DNA from: Bacillus sp. ISL-45
Lineage (GTDB): Bacteria; Bacillota; Bacilli; Bacillales; Cytobacillaceae
NCBI RefSeq assembly: GCF_018613195.1
Contig: NZ_JAGGQQ010000011.1
Location: 124,001 to 188,000, forward strand
Length of the DNA: 64,000 nucleotides
Direction of reading: 5' to 3'
How positions within the stretch are numbered: position 1 is the stretch's first letter; every line of letters begins with the position of its first letter. Below, in pieces: positions 53,430-62,234 of this stretch. Position numbers and translations under genes: made by a program. The notes below the pieces were generated by a model. The model ran no database searches and was not told the DNA's origin. It worked only from the letters and a program-made list of their open reading frames with translations.

Positions 53430-54266
53430 ATGCAAACAATAAAAGTTATTATATTGACAATTGTTCTCCTTGCCTCCACAGGGTATAACATAAAAGCCGG
53501 GAAGACTCCAAAAACAGACCAGATCAAAATGATACAGTGGGAAGAGGTTAATAAAACTTTGCCAAGGTATAGCAAGTTCACAGTTGTCGATCTTGAAACA
53601 GGCATGAAATTCCGAGTCCAAAGGAGGGCAGGAAGCAACCATGCAGATGTCCAGCCATTATCACCAAAAGATACTGCAATCATGAAGAAGATTTATAATG
53701 GGAAGTGGAGCTGGAAACGGAGGGCGATTATCGTCATCTCGGAAGATGGGAAAATCGCAGCTTCAATGCATGGAATGCCACATGGCGGAGGAGCTTTGAA
53801 GAATAACTTTCCAGGTCATTTTTGCATCCATTTTTATGGAAGCACAACGCACCGGACAAGTTTCATGGATCTTTCCCATAAACTTATGATCCTGAAATCA
53901 GCAGGAAAACTTGAGAAATATTTGGAACAAACTGACCCTTACGACCTGGTAAATGCGTATATTGCCGGATTGAAGCAGCAGGACCGTGATATCGTCTCTT
54001 TGGTCTCACTGCAAAACCTTGAGTGGGGGAAGATTCTGTACAAAATCGAAAATATCAGGATTTCACGGATGGAGGTACTGCCTGGTGAAGATGTGGGAGA
54101 TCAGATAAGCCTTACTGTTCCTGTCGAGGTTAATTTGCAGCTAAAAGAGATTGGCGGCAAGACCTTTACAGGTGAAGTCCTCCTGGTGAGGTTCATGCCT
54201 AATGAACAATGGAGAGTGGATTCAATAAAGTTTTTTGAGGAAGCCGGAATAAAGGTAAGCAATTGA
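53430..54266 (+). CDS. secreted protein of unknown function with a GHFCIHF motif
   Basis: 278 residues, signal peptide to about residue 22. From about 42 the protein reads RYSKFTVVDLETGMKFRVQR, then RRAIIVISEDGKIAASMHGM and PGHFCIHFYGSTTH. The His/Cys motif in the last segment looks like an active or metal site. The C-terminal third (about 165-278) resembles an NTF2-like domain. Similar motifs occur in Firmicute wall-associated proteins, but I cannot name the family. ATG follows AGAGAGGATTA. Confidence 0.65.
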   Translation: MQTIKVIILTIVLLASTGYNIKAGKTPKTDQIKMIQWEEVNKTLPRYSKFTVVDLETGMKFRVQRRAGSNHADVQPLSPKDTAIMKKIYNGKWSWKRRAIIVISEDGKIAASMHGMPHGGGALKNNFPGHFCIHFYGSTTHRTSFMDLSHKLMILKSAGKLEKYLEQTDPYDLVNAYIAGLKQQDRDIVSLVSLQNLEWGKILYKIENIRISRMEVLPGEDVGDQISLTVPVEVNLQLKEIGGKTFTGEVLLVRFMPNEQWRVDSIKFFEEAGIKVSN

Positions 54267-54297
54267 AAAAGCTTGAGAATTATCTCAAGCTTTTTAT
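54266..54297. terminator. bidirectional terminator
   Basis: AAAAAGCTTGAG and CTCAAGCTTTTT, perfect 12-bp symmetry, serving both the plus-strand gene and the convergent gene at 54339. Confidence 0.9.
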
Positions 54298-54338
54298 ATT
54301 CTGCAATATGATAAGTGGTCCTAACGGCTTGGCTATTG

Positions 54339-54578
54339 TTAACTTTCGCCAAACTTGGCAAATGTCTTTTCATCCTCAACAAGTCCACAGGCAGCACACT
54401 GGATTTTCAGTTCTGGACCTTTGTATGGAAGATGAAAAGGCTCAAGCTGGTCATTTGAATATTGCTCCACAATTTCACCGGATTGAGGGTTCAGTTTTAC
54501 AGGCTGGGGAACTTGGGAAATCATATTGAATCTAGTCCTGTTTGTCTTGCAGTTAGGGCATCGATACGGTTTGCTCAT
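54339..54578 (-). CDS. small zinc-ribbon protein
   Basis: 79 residues with two Cys pairs, RCPNCKTN near the start and QCAACG near residue 62, forming a likely zinc ribbon with a long insert (PQPVKLNPQSGEIVEQYS). AAAGGAGAA precedes ATG. Such proteins are common small Bacillus hypotheticals; function unknown. Confidence 0.72.
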   Translation of the reverse strand: MSKPYRCPNCKTNRTRFNMISQVPQPVKLNPQSGEIVEQYSNDQLEPFHLPYKGPELKIQCAACGLVEDEKTFAKFGES

Positions 54579-54685
54579 AGTTATTCTCCTTTAAAGTAAT
54601 TTAACTTATTTTTTGCATTGTCAGCCTGAATTATGTAAATATACTAGTGAGGGTTTGATTATGTTAGGTTTATTCAGGAGGCTAC

Positions 54686-54973
54686 ATGATGGCAGCAAAG
54701 GATTATGAAAAGTTACTTGAAGAATACAGGACCATATGGAACAACCGGAAACTTCATTCTGAACAGTTACCAGAAGACATACTTAAAGAAGCTATCTATA
54801 GAGAATTGAAGGATGAAAACTCCCATCCAAGAGCAAGAAGGACATTAATGGAAAAATACTACCTTTCCACAAAAAGGATCCTGGAAGCCTCTTTGGAAAG
54901 TGACAGTAAAATGATGTTAATACAGTTGCATATGGAATTGGCTGAGGCAATTAAGGGAGAAGTTGGAAAATAA
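54686..54973 (+). CDS. hypothetical helical protein
   Basis: 95 residues, charged and predicted mainly helical (MMAAKDYEKLLEEYRTIWNN ... LIQLHMELAEAIKGEVGK). AGGAGG lies 5 bases before ATG. No domain recognised and no clear partner. Confidence 0.65.
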   Translation: MMAAKDYEKLLEEYRTIWNNRKLHSEQLPEDILKEAIYRELKDENSHPRARRTLMEKYYLSTKRILEASLESDSKMMLIQLHMELAEAIKGEVGK

Positions 54974-55101
54974 ATACCATGGGACACCGCTTCAACCAGG
55001 GAAGGTACCTAAACGCATCTGCAAAAAACAATTAACATGGACCGCATCACAAGTATAATTGGCAGTGTGTACCATATCAAGATGCTATAGAATGTTTAAA
55101 G

Positions 55102-55131
55102 AGGGAAGGAATTCTTCCTTCTTTTTTTGCT
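55102..55131 (+). terminator. Rho-independent terminator
   Basis: GAAGGAA-TTC pairing around 55103-55122 (GGAAGGAATTCTTCC) then seven T residues; probably ends the gene at 54686. Confidence 0.72.
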
Positions 55132-55176
55132 TGGTAAAAAAAATGCCAAAAAATATAATCTATAACTATTGCTTTT

Positions 55177-55192
55177 ATACCCATCATGGTAT
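55177..55192 (+). promoter_or_regulatory. CstR/CsoR-like operator before the sulfur operon
   Basis: ATACCCATCATGGTAT is a partial inverted repeat sharing ATACCCAT with the perfect site at 55891. It lies 57 bases before the first rhodanese-like gene. Confidence 0.65.
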
Positions 55193-55248
55193 AGTATCTA
55201 TATTATAAGTTCAGTAATGAACAAGTTATAACGAGAGGTGAAGAGTAG

Positions 55249-55575
55249 TTGCTCACAACTTTAATCATCAGTCTCCTTTTAGTTACCTTGGTTTTCAACC
55301 GTTATGTTCCAGTCAGGAATCTCCCGGAGGTAAAGGACTATGAAAAGGATGCGGTTTTTGTCGATCTTAGAGATTATCAGGATTCTGCGAAAAATCCAGT
55401 AAATGGCGCTATTAATATTCCTTGTGGATATTTGAAAAGGTATATAAAAGAAATTCCAGACAGGCATATCGTCATCATTGCCTCAAATGAATTGGAAAAG
55501 AATTTCGGAGCAAGATTGCTAAAGAAATATGGTTACAATGTTAAAGGATATACAATTACTGGACCATCACAATAG
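55249..55575 (+). CDS. membrane-anchored rhodanese-like protein without the active cysteine
   Basis: 108 residues from TTG 55249 (GAGAGGTGA upstream), with one N-terminal helix (about 2-18) and a rhodanese fold (AVFVDLRDYQDSAKNPVNGA, NIPCGYLKRYIKEI). Where active enzymes have a Cys loop (CxSGxR), this has IIASNELEKNFG, so it should lack sulfurtransferase activity. It could bind a partner or act as a regulator. It is the first gene before cstR. A Cys elsewhere (NIPCGY) might substitute. Confidence 0.78.
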   Translation: MLTTLIISLLLVTLVFNRYVPVRNLPEVKDYEKDAVFVDLRDYQDSAKNPVNGAINIPCGYLKRYIKEIPDRHIVIIASNELEKNFGARLLKKYGYNVKGYTITGPSQ

Positions 55576-55586
55576 GAGGTGGCAAG

Positions 55587-55850
55587 GTGGAGTACAATAA
55601 AGAGATAGTCAATCGTTTGAAAAGAATCGAAGGACAGGTAAGGGGAAGCATCCGGCTGATTGAAGAGCAGGAAGAATGCAAGTCGGTTGTAACACAATTA
55701 TCGGCAATCCGCTCTGCGGTTGACCGAACCGTTGCTTTGATTGTCAGCAAAAATCTTGAACAATGCCTGATCAGCGATTTACAAGAAGGAAGAGAAACAT
55801 CCCAGGCTGTAAATGATGCTGTAGAATTGCTTGTTAAGAGCAGAAAATAA
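55587..55850 (+). CDS. cstR: persulfide-sensing repressor CstR
   Basis: 87-residue DUF156 protein. C31 (EECKSVV) and C60 (LEQC) are present, while the copper-ligand His is replaced by Asn (N56 in SKNLEQC). This C-N-C pattern is the mark of CstR, which forms di- to tetrasulfide links between the two cysteines when it meets persulfides and then leaves DNA. Start GTG/ATG region AGGAGGTGGCAAGG. Controls the flanking rhodaneses. Confidence 0.9.
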   Translation: MEYNKEIVNRLKRIEGQVRGSIRLIEEQEECKSVVTQLSAIRSAVDRTVALIVSKNLEQCLISDLQEGRETSQAVNDAVELLVKSRK

Positions 55851-55863
55851 TGAATTTCTGTTC

Positions 55864-55906
55864 TTGACAAGTTGATTTTCGTCACTTAAAATACCCATAT
55901 GGGTAT
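55864..55906 (+). promoter_or_regulatory. sigma-A promoter overlapped by a CstR operator
   Basis: TTGACA (55864-55869), 17-base spacer, TAAAAT (55887-55892), then the perfect palindrome ATACCCATATGGGTAT (55891-55906) overlapping the -10 end. A bound repressor would block initiation of the downstream rhodanese genes. Confidence 0.85.
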
Positions 55907-55977
55907 ATGGGCTGTGCAAGCTTCCATCCCTGCTAAATCATGACTTTCTAAAATTCGAGAAAAAGAGGTGCATATGG

Positions 55978-56343
55978 ATGGATGTAGTAATTAATGTATT
56001 AATCGTTGTCCTTGCAGCAGCTTTCTTATGGAGCCGCTTCGCTCCAACTAAGGGAGTAAATCAAATCACGACAGCACAATTAGGTGAAATGATGAAAGCA
56101 AAGAAGGCTGGGGTGCAATACGTCGATGTTAGGACTCCAGGAGAATATAAAGGAAACCATATCAAAGGGTTTAAGAACATCCCGTTGCAGCAGCTTGGTA
56201 ACCGCACTGGAGAACTTTCCCAGGATAAAGATGTAGTCGTTATTTGCCAGAGCGGTATGCGCAGCAGCCAGGCAAGCAAGTTGTTGCAGAAGGCTGGATT
56301 TAAAAGTGTGACAAATGTAAAGGGCGGCATGAGTGCCTGGTAA
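55978..56343 (+). CDS. membrane-anchored rhodanese
   Basis: 121 residues: N-terminal helix (about 2-20) and rhodanese domain with aspartate-rich start (YVDVRTPGEYKGNHIKGF) and active loop CQSGMRSS. Transfers sulfane sulfur to thiol acceptors. AAAGAGGTGCATATGG precedes ATG. Probably works with the next, soluble rhodanese. Confidence 0.88.
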   Translation: MDVVINVLIVVLAAAFLWSRFAPTKGVNQITTAQLGEMMKAKKAGVQYVDVRTPGEYKGNHIKGFKNIPLQQLGNRTGELSQDKDVVVICQSGMRSSQASKLLQKAGFKSVTNVKGGMSAW

Positions 56344-56362
56344 TAATAAGGAGGAAATTGAA

Positions 56363-56656
56363 ATGCGTCAGATGACACCAACAGAAGTGCAAAATGGACT
56401 GGGCTCCAATGAATTTGAAGTTGTTGATGTTCGTGAAGTAAATGAAGTAGCACAAGGGAAAATTCCGGGAGCAATTCATATTCCATTAGGTCTGCTAGAA
56501 TTCAGGATGAATGAGTTAGACAAGAGCAAGACTTATGTATTGGTCTGCCGTTCAGGCGGCCGCAGCTCCAGGGCAACACAATTCCTGGACTACTATGGCT
56601 ATAATGTGATCAACATGCAGGGCGGCATGATGGCTTGGCAGGGTCCAACAGAATAA
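56363..56656 (+). CDS. soluble rhodanese
   Basis: 97 residues from ATG 56363 (GGAGG at 56351). Rhodanese domain FEVVDVREVNEVAQGKIPGA with active loop CRSGGRSS and end GGMMAWQGPTE. Short single-domain sulfurtransferase like GlpE/PspE. Same transcript as the membrane rhodanese. Confidence 0.92.
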   Translation: MRQMTPTEVQNGLGSNEFEVVDVREVNEVAQGKIPGAIHIPLGLLEFRMNELDKSKTYVLVCRSGGRSSRATQFLDYYGYNVINMQGGMMAWQGPTE

Positions 56657-56662
56657 AACCAA

Positions 56663-56695
56663 AAGGGAGATGGCGGAAGCCGTCTCTCTTTTTTT
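56663..56695 (+). terminator. terminator of the rhodanese operon
   Basis: GGGAGATGGC-GGAA-GCCGTCTCTC with a mismatch and seven T residues. Confidence 0.85.
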
Positions 56696-56858
56696 GAAGT
56701 AAGGCTGGTTGAAAGTAAGTATATTATTGGCTAGCCAAGTTGAATATCGAGAAGGGTTTTTCCAGGAAATGTCGAAATATGCTTGCTTGTGCGTTGCTTT
56801 ATTCGTACACTAAGAATGAAGAGAAAATTTCGACAATTAGTAACAAGGAGGAATTCTG

Positions 56859-57143
56859 ATGTCTGGTTTAAGCCGCGTGGAGTTGGAACTTGTTAGTGAA
56901 AATGTTCATGTCGAAGGTATCCATGACTTGCTTGTTAAGGGATGCTGGGTTGAGGAAGACGACCATCGTTGCATAATATCCCTGGGTCAAATTGAGTTCA
57001 CTGGTGGTTTTCATGATTCTTTTTTTAAAATCAGCGTGAAACCTAATGAGCTTTTTATTGAATCAGATAGCCCATGGGAGCTGGAAGTGCTTGCAGAAGA
57101 ATTGAAAGAAATAGCCGTAAAAAAGGCATTAATGACAAAATGA
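56859..57143 (+). CDS. hypothetical protein
   Basis: 94 residues, ATG 8 bases after AAGGAGG. Beta-rich (SRVELELVSENVHVEGIHDL, KISVKPNELFIESDSPWELE) with a short helical end. No signal peptide and no recognised domain. Preceded by sequence TCGACAAT that may hold the promoter. Followed by a terminator. Confidence 0.68.
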   Translation: MSGLSRVELELVSENVHVEGIHDLLVKGCWVEEDDHRCIISLGQIEFTGGFHDSFFKISVKPNELFIESDSPWELEVLAEELKEIAVKKALMTK

Positions 57144-57160
57144 CAATATACATACTTATG

Positions 57161-57190
57161 ACTTGTCTCCTCGGGCGGCAAGTTTTTTCT
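57161..57190 (+). terminator. Rho-independent terminator
   Basis: ACTTGTC and GGCAAGT (one G-T pair) with TTTTTTCTTTTT tail. Confidence 0.75.
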
Positions 57191-57277
57191 TTTTACTTGG
57201 GTAGTTCGATTTCATAGAATTATCACAAATTAGAGATATAATATTGTGAGATACTTGTGAGAGAAAAGGAGTAAATA

Positions 57278-58243
57278 ATGAAGCAGATTTTAGTAATTGC
57301 CGCAACGACTTTGACTGTTTTTTTATCTGCCTGCTCTTTGAAATCTTTTGAGCCCATACCAGGAGATTCTTCTTTTATTTCTACGATAAACATCAAGGAA
57401 ATGACAATTTCATTCTATGACATGGAAAAAGATGAAAAGTTACCTGACTGGAATGTTGACCGCCCGTACATTGGAGGTCTGATCCTGCCTGACAAGGATA
57501 CAATATTGCTTTATGGAAAGGCAGTGGATACGACAGACTTATATTCATTAAGCAAAGGGAAGAAGATTGATTCCTGGAAAACAGGAGAGGGAATAGTGAA
57601 CGCATTATTAGTCGGAGATGGGACCGAAATAGCCTTTGCTGACCAGGAAAGAGACAGTGTGCGTTTTTTTGATATAGATGGAACAGAAGTGGATGAAGTC
57701 AAGGTAGAAAAAGAGCCGTTGACACTTCTTGAGGCTGAAAAAAACCTTTATGCAATCAGTTATAAACAAGAAATGCTTAGCATAGTGGATTTGGAAAATA
57801 AAGAGCGGCTTCCAGGGTTTAAGATTCACCCAGCTGCAGCCGGTGCGTTAATATGCAGGGAAAAAGGTGAGCTATGGATCGGGGGACATGGAAAAGGAAC
57901 TGAAGTTGAGGAGCGGATACACATTTACGACCTTAATAATGGCCGTTTGAAAAAAGAGATTTCTGCTCCTGTCATGCCTGTGGATTTCACCAAGGATGAA
58001 GATGATATATTTGTCCTGAGCCATGGCTCTAATATGCTTTATAAATTAGCAGAGGACGGATCAAAGAAGGGTTCGATAAAGGTAGGTGCGAATCCGTTCG
58101 AAATTGACTTTTTTGCGAATAAGCTTATTGTTGCTGGTTATGACAGCAACGAGGTATATATAATCGACCCGGACAGCTTGTCAATTGAAAAAACGCTTGA
58201 AGTTGGCAACGGGCCATTCCAAATAGTGACTAGGGAGAGATAA
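57278..58243 (+). CDS. beta-propeller lipoprotein
   Basis: 321 residues with lipoprotein signal (VFLSAC, Cys19) and a propeller built of loose repeats: MTISFYDMEKDEKLPDWN, TDLYSLSKGKKIDSW, SIVDLENKERLPGF, IYDLNNGRLKK and VYIIDPDSLSIEKTLEV. It precedes a response regulator by 4 bases, so the three genes form an operon; it may be an accessory sensor for the kinase. Confidence 0.8.
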   Translation: MKQILVIAATTLTVFLSACSLKSFEPIPGDSSFISTINIKEMTISFYDMEKDEKLPDWNVDRPYIGGLILPDKDTILLYGKAVDTTDLYSLSKGKKIDSWKTGEGIVNALLVGDGTEIAFADQERDSVRFFDIDGTEVDEVKVEKEPLTLLEAEKNLYAISYKQEMLSIVDLENKERLPGFKIHPAAAGALICREKGELWIGGHGKGTEVEERIHIYDLNNGRLKKEISAPVMPVDFTKDEDDIFVLSHGSNMLYKLAEDGSKKGSIKVGANPFEIDFFANKLIVAGYDSNEVYIIDPDSLSIEKTLEVGNGPFQIVTRER

Positions 58244-58247
58244 TAGG

Positions 58248-58928
58248 ATGAATCCCATAAATGTTTTAATCATAGACGATGAAGAGGATATGCGCAATCT
58301 TGTCCAAATGTATCTCGAAAACTCTGGATTTAGGTGTGTCCATGCTGCAAATGGAGCAGAAGGATTGAGAAAACTGCATGAAGAAGATTTTGACCTCGTA
58401 ATTCTTGATATTATGATGCCTTTTGAAGATGGCTTTGCCGTTTGTGAAAAGATACGTACCTTTTCACAAGTACCGATTATCTTTTTATCAGCTAAAGGCG
58501 AAGAATGGGATAAAGTTAGAGGGCTCCAGCTGGGAGGAGATGATTATATAGTCAAGCCTTTCAGCCCGGGAGAACTTGTAGCCAGAATCAATGCATTGTT
58601 AAGAAGAACATCTTTTGTCAAGAATGATGAAGACACAGTGACACTAGGCAAGATTAACATCGATAAAAAGGGAAGAAGGGTCAGTGTCGAAGGTGAAATT
58701 GTCACGCTTACCCTCAAAGAGTTTGAGTTGCTCGTTTTTCTGGTTCAGCACCAGGGCCAGGCCCTAAGCAGGGAGCAGCTTCTTGAATTTGTGTGGGGTA
58801 TGGATTACCATGGCAGCTTGAGGACAGTCGATACCCACATCAAGACGTTGAGGATGAAATTGGGGACAGAAGACTATATTCAAACTATTTGGGGTGTAGG
58901 ATATAAATTCGAGGTGCCGGCAACATGA
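58248..58928 (+). CDS. OmpR/PhoB-family response regulator
   Basis: 226 residues: receiver domain with D10, D11, phosphorylated D54 in LDIMMP and K in IVKPF, then winged-helix domain (LTLKEFELLVFLVQHQGQAL, GSLRTVDTHIKTLRMKLG). It overlaps the kinase gene (ATGA). Similar in layout to the pair at 19622-21675 but clearly diverged and in reversed gene order. Confidence 0.95.
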   Translation: MNPINVLIIDDEEDMRNLVQMYLENSGFRCVHAANGAEGLRKLHEEDFDLVILDIMMPFEDGFAVCEKIRTFSQVPIIFLSAKGEEWDKVRGLQLGGDDYIVKPFSPGELVARINALLRRTSFVKNDEDTVTLGKINIDKKGRRVSVEGEIVTLTLKEFELLVFLVQHQGQALSREQLLEFVWGMDYHGSLRTVDTHIKTLRMKLGTEDYIQTIWGVGYKFEVPAT

Positions 58929-60328
58929 TCTCATTTTCAGACAGCCTGTTTAAAAAACTCTGGCTGACGGTCACAGCTACAATCCTGGTGACCGTATTGT
59001 ATTCCTTTTTTTTATCCTATCTATTTTATGAAAAGCTCTATGTCGACATAGTTGAAGAGTCACTTATAGAAGAAGGGAACCGCCTTGCCAGTGACTATAA
59101 AGGCGGTCCATTAACCGATGAAATGAGGCAGCGAGTTGATTGGTATAATGAGAAATCAGAATCTGAGGTTTTTCTTGTCAGTAACCCAAAAGAGTTGAGC
59201 GCCTGCCTCCCTTATTCAATTGATTATGAAACATTGATTGGAAAGGAAGACCGTGAACTGCTTTTAAAAGGTGAACCAGTCATGAAATCAGGATTTGAAG
59301 AAAGGTTTGGCAGGAAAATCCTTGCTGTGGCAATACCACTCCTTGATAATAACCGACTCGAAGGAATTATATATTTATATGTTCCCCTTGCTAAAATATC
59401 CGAGTTAACTGTTGATTTCTCCTTTTTATGGCTTATAGGCGGAGTATTATTCATTATCATTGCCGCATTCCTAGGGTTTAAAATGCTTCACAGGCTTACC
59501 AGGCCTCTTGCTGCCATGAAGGATGCAGCCGAAAGAGTATCTGGAGGAGATTACTCTGCGCGTGTTAACATCAAGTCAGATGATGAAATTGGTCAGCTTG
59601 CTAAAGCCTTCAATCATATGTCTGAGTCTGTTCAGAGAGAGGATGAGAAAAAGAGGGAATTCCTCGCGGATGTATCTCATGAACTCAGGACTCCAATCAG
59701 CTATATAAAGGGATATAGCGAAGCACTCGAAACAGGAATGATAAAAGAAAATAATGAAAAAAATAAATATTTAAAGCTTATTAACAGAGAATCTGGCAGG
59801 ATGGTAAAGCTCGTAGAAGATCTTCTCGATTTATCGAGACTGGATGCGGATGAATATCGTTTAATAAAAAATCCTTTTCCATTGGCACAGCTCATTGAGG
59901 ATTTTATTATCAAATATGGTCCAGCGTTGAAAGAAAAGAATATCAGCTTAACACTTGAACTTGATCCAGATATTATCATTAACGGAGATGAAGGAAGACT
60001 TGAACAGATCTTCCAGAATATCATCGATAATTCGATTCGCTATACAGAGAGTGGCGGCAGGATTTCTGTCATACTTTCCAAGCATTCCTATGGATGTAAA
60101 GTTGAAATTAAAGACACTGGAATTGGAATCCCGGAAGAGGATGTCAACAAGCTAACTGAGCGCTTTTATAGAGTGAATAAGGCTAGATCGAGGGCCGATG
60201 GTGGTACTGGACTTGGTCTGGCTATTGTTGATAAATTAGTCAAGCTGCATGATGGTAAAATGGAGATAGCAAGTGAGCTAGGAGAAGGAACGACTATCGA
60301 ACTCTATTTTCCGGCCTTGGAATTATAA
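58925..60328 (+). CDS. membrane sensor histidine kinase
   Basis: 467 residues. Two helices (about 15-37 and 162-185) bracket an extracellular sensor, then HAMP, phosphorylated H252 in DVSHELRTPISYIKG and an HATPase_c domain (N box NIIDNSIRYT, DTGIGIPEED, GTGLGLAIV). ATG overlaps the regulator stop. Signal unknown; the lipoprotein before and FixH-like lipoprotein after suggest envelope sensing. Confidence 0.93.
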   Translation: MISFSDSLFKKLWLTVTATILVTVLYSFFLSYLFYEKLYVDIVEESLIEEGNRLASDYKGGPLTDEMRQRVDWYNEKSESEVFLVSNPKELSACLPYSIDYETLIGKEDRELLLKGEPVMKSGFEERFGRKILAVAIPLLDNNRLEGIIYLYVPLAKISELTVDFSFLWLIGGVLFIIIAAFLGFKMLHRLTRPLAAMKDAAERVSGGDYSARVNIKSDDEIGQLAKAFNHMSESVQREDEKKREFLADVSHELRTPISYIKGYSEALETGMIKENNEKNKYLKLINRESGRMVKLVEDLLDLSRLDADEYRLIKNPFPLAQLIEDFIIKYGPALKEKNISLTLELDPDIIINGDEGRLEQIFQNIIDNSIRYTESGGRISVILSKHSYGCKVEIKDTGIGIPEEDVNKLTERFYRVNKARSRADGGTGLGLAIVDKLVKLHDGKMEIASELGEGTTIELYFPALEL

Positions 60329-60440
60329 AGTTTGGTGCTTGATTTCTTTTTTCTAAATGATTGTTCATGCAGTTAGCTCGACCTTTCGACTTATAAATCT
60401 TATAGGTTATACAACATTATTATTTTAAGGGGTTTATTGA

Positions 60441-60914
60441 ATGAAACGATTTTTGCTTTTATTAATGACAGTATTAATGGGATTTTTAGCGACAGCTTGT
60501 GCACAACAGGAAGTAGAGGATGAACCGCAATTTCTGGATGTTCAGCTTAAAGTAAATCCGGAAAAGGCTCAATTAAATGAAGAAGTCACTTTCGAAGCTA
60601 AGGTTACTTATGGTACAGAAGAAGTAGAGGATGCCGACGAGGTGAAATTTGAAATCTGGCGTTCACAGGCAGAGGAACATGAAAAGTTAGTTGTGGAACA
60701 CGATGAAAGCGGGATTTATCGCTTGAAGAAATCCTTTGGTGAAGAAGGAACCTATTATATTATTGCTCACGTTACAGCACGGAGGATGCATAACATGCCA
60801 AAGATTGAATTTGTGGTCGGCAGTCCAAGTGAGCCAGAGGAAAATGAGAAATCCACTGAAAAGGAAGATATGGATGAAAATGATACAGAAGCTCATGAAG
60901 AGAGTGGACATTAA
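60441..60914 (+). CDS. FixH/YtkA-like lipoprotein
   Basis: 157 residues, lipoprotein signal (FLATAC, Cys20) and an immunoglobulin-like domain (DVQLKVNPEKAQLNEEVTFE, GIYRLKKSFGEEGTYYIIAH) typical of FixH/YtkA-like proteins. A Glu-rich tail with His (EAHEESGH) ends it. RRMHN and the tail could bind metal, but this is weak. Likely linked to the upstream two-component system. Confidence 0.8.
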   Translation: MKRFLLLLMTVLMGFLATACAQQEVEDEPQFLDVQLKVNPEKAQLNEEVTFEAKVTYGTEEVEDADEVKFEIWRSQAEEHEKLVVEHDESGIYRLKKSFGEEGTYYIIAHVTARRMHNMPKIEFVVGSPSEPEENEKSTEKEDMDENDTEAHEESGH

Positions 60915-60917
60915 GGG

Positions 60918-60941
60918 AAAGCGGCGATTGCCGCTTTTTTT
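60918..60941 (+). terminator. terminator after the FixH-like gene
   Basis: AGCGGC-GATT-GCCGCT followed by seven T residues. Confidence 0.85.
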
Positions 60942-61330
60942 CATGCAAATTACTTTCATAGGCTAATTGAAGTATGGATTGAGCATTGCCCTATACCGTG
61001 TAACATATTTTAATGATTGTCATATAAGTGAAAAAAATGTCATGAACCATGACTATCACAAAAACTGTCAATAATTTTATTTTTCCTATTTGTGGTCCAG
61101 GTGGTATTTATGAAAGTAATCAGGAAAATACTGCAATTAAAATAAACCATGTAAAACTTCATTGAAAGCCTTTGTATTCCTGAATTTTTGGGCTCAAGGA
61201 AAATATTCAGCGAAAATATTATTATATGAATAATAGTTTTCCCGTTTTATTCCAGGTTTATTACAAAAAACCCATGATATGATTAGTTTGCAAGAGAGAG
61301 ATAAACTAAAATTTCGGGAGGAATTCGGGA
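60942..61330. other. long leader region before the CAP-domain gene
   Basis: About 390 bases without a gene. AT-rich; no riboswitch fold was recognised by eye. It should contain the promoter for the exoprotein gene, with its ribosome site GGGAGG at 61317-61322. Confidence 0.4.
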
Positions 61331-62065
61331 ATGAAGAAGAAAATGATTCTTACAGCCTTTGCAGCCGCAGCATTATTCGCAGCAAATCCAGCTATGGATA
61401 AAGCAAATGCATCTACTATACAGTCAAAAGTTTACTATTATCAGAGTGGTAACTTAAGTAATGAACAAATCAATTCTATTTTACAAAAGTATTTTAAGAA
61501 CTATCAATTTTCTTGGAAACAGGCTCAGCAAGCCAAACCTAACGTCCAGGAGCCTGTAAAAACTACTGCGCCAACAAACGTACAAGAGCCTGTAAAAGCA
61601 CCAACACCAGCACCAGCACCAGCACCAGTACAGGAGCCAGCTAAAGCCCCTGCTCAAGAACCTGCTTCAGCACCGGTCTCTTCAGCTGTTAGCGCTTACG
61701 AGCAAAAAGTGGTAGAGTTGACAAATCAGGAGAGAGCCAAGAATGGTTTAAAGCCACTTGCGCTTGATACTGAGCTAAGCAAAGTAGCGAGGGAAAAATC
61801 CCGCGATATGCAAAACAAAGGCTACTTCAGCCACACTAGCCCAACTTATGGTTCACCTTTCGATATGATGAAGAAGTTTGGAATATCATACCGTTCAGCT
61901 GGTGAAAACATTGCTATGGGTCAGCGTACTCCAGAAGAAGTTGTAAATGCATGGATGAACAGTTCCGGCCATCGTGCGAATATCTTAAACTCAAGCTATA
62001 CACACATTGGTGTAGGCCATGTGGCAACAGGCAACTACTGGACACAAATGTTCATTGGAAAATAA
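61331..62065 (+). CDS. secreted CAP-domain protein (YkwD-like)
   Basis: 244 residues: signal peptide (about 1-27, ANAS), a small helical region, a Pro/Ala-rich linker with repeats of QEPVKA/QEPAKA (about 75-118), and a CAP (SCP/PR1) domain with the cavity residues in FSHTSPTYGSP, SAGENIAMG and NSSGHRANILNSSYTHIGVG. Similar to spore and wall proteins SafA-associated YkwD. Function in Bacillus is not settled. Confidence 0.88.
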   Translation: MKKKMILTAFAAAALFAANPAMDKANASTIQSKVYYYQSGNLSNEQINSILQKYFKNYQFSWKQAQQAKPNVQEPVKTTAPTNVQEPVKAPTPAPAPAPVQEPAKAPAQEPASAPVSSAVSAYEQKVVELTNQERAKNGLKPLALDTELSKVAREKSRDMQNKGYFSHTSPTYGSPFDMMKKFGISYRSAGENIAMGQRTPEEVVNAWMNSSGHRANILNSSYTHIGVGHVATGNYWTQMFIGK

Positions 62066-62074
62066 TAAATTGAA

Positions 62075-62106
62075 AAGAGCAGCCATCAGGCTGTTCTTTT
62101 TTTATT
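62075..62106 (+). terminator. terminator after the CAP gene
   Basis: AAGAGCAGCC-ATCA-GGCTGTTCTT followed by T-rich sequence. Confidence 0.9.
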
Positions 62107-62234
62107 TTTCGTAAACAATATTGGGGTGTATGCCGATTCCTGTCTGGTCGCTTCTTGATTTCTTCCAGATGTAATGCGAACACGAAATGTTCAAAAGCCA
62201 ACATTCCATGAAAAAATCCAAGTTTTTAGGATGA

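Noticed and set aside
60942-61330. Riboswitch or structured leader before the CAP-domain gene
   Set aside because: No recognisable conserved core or terminator/antiterminator pair could be found by eye.
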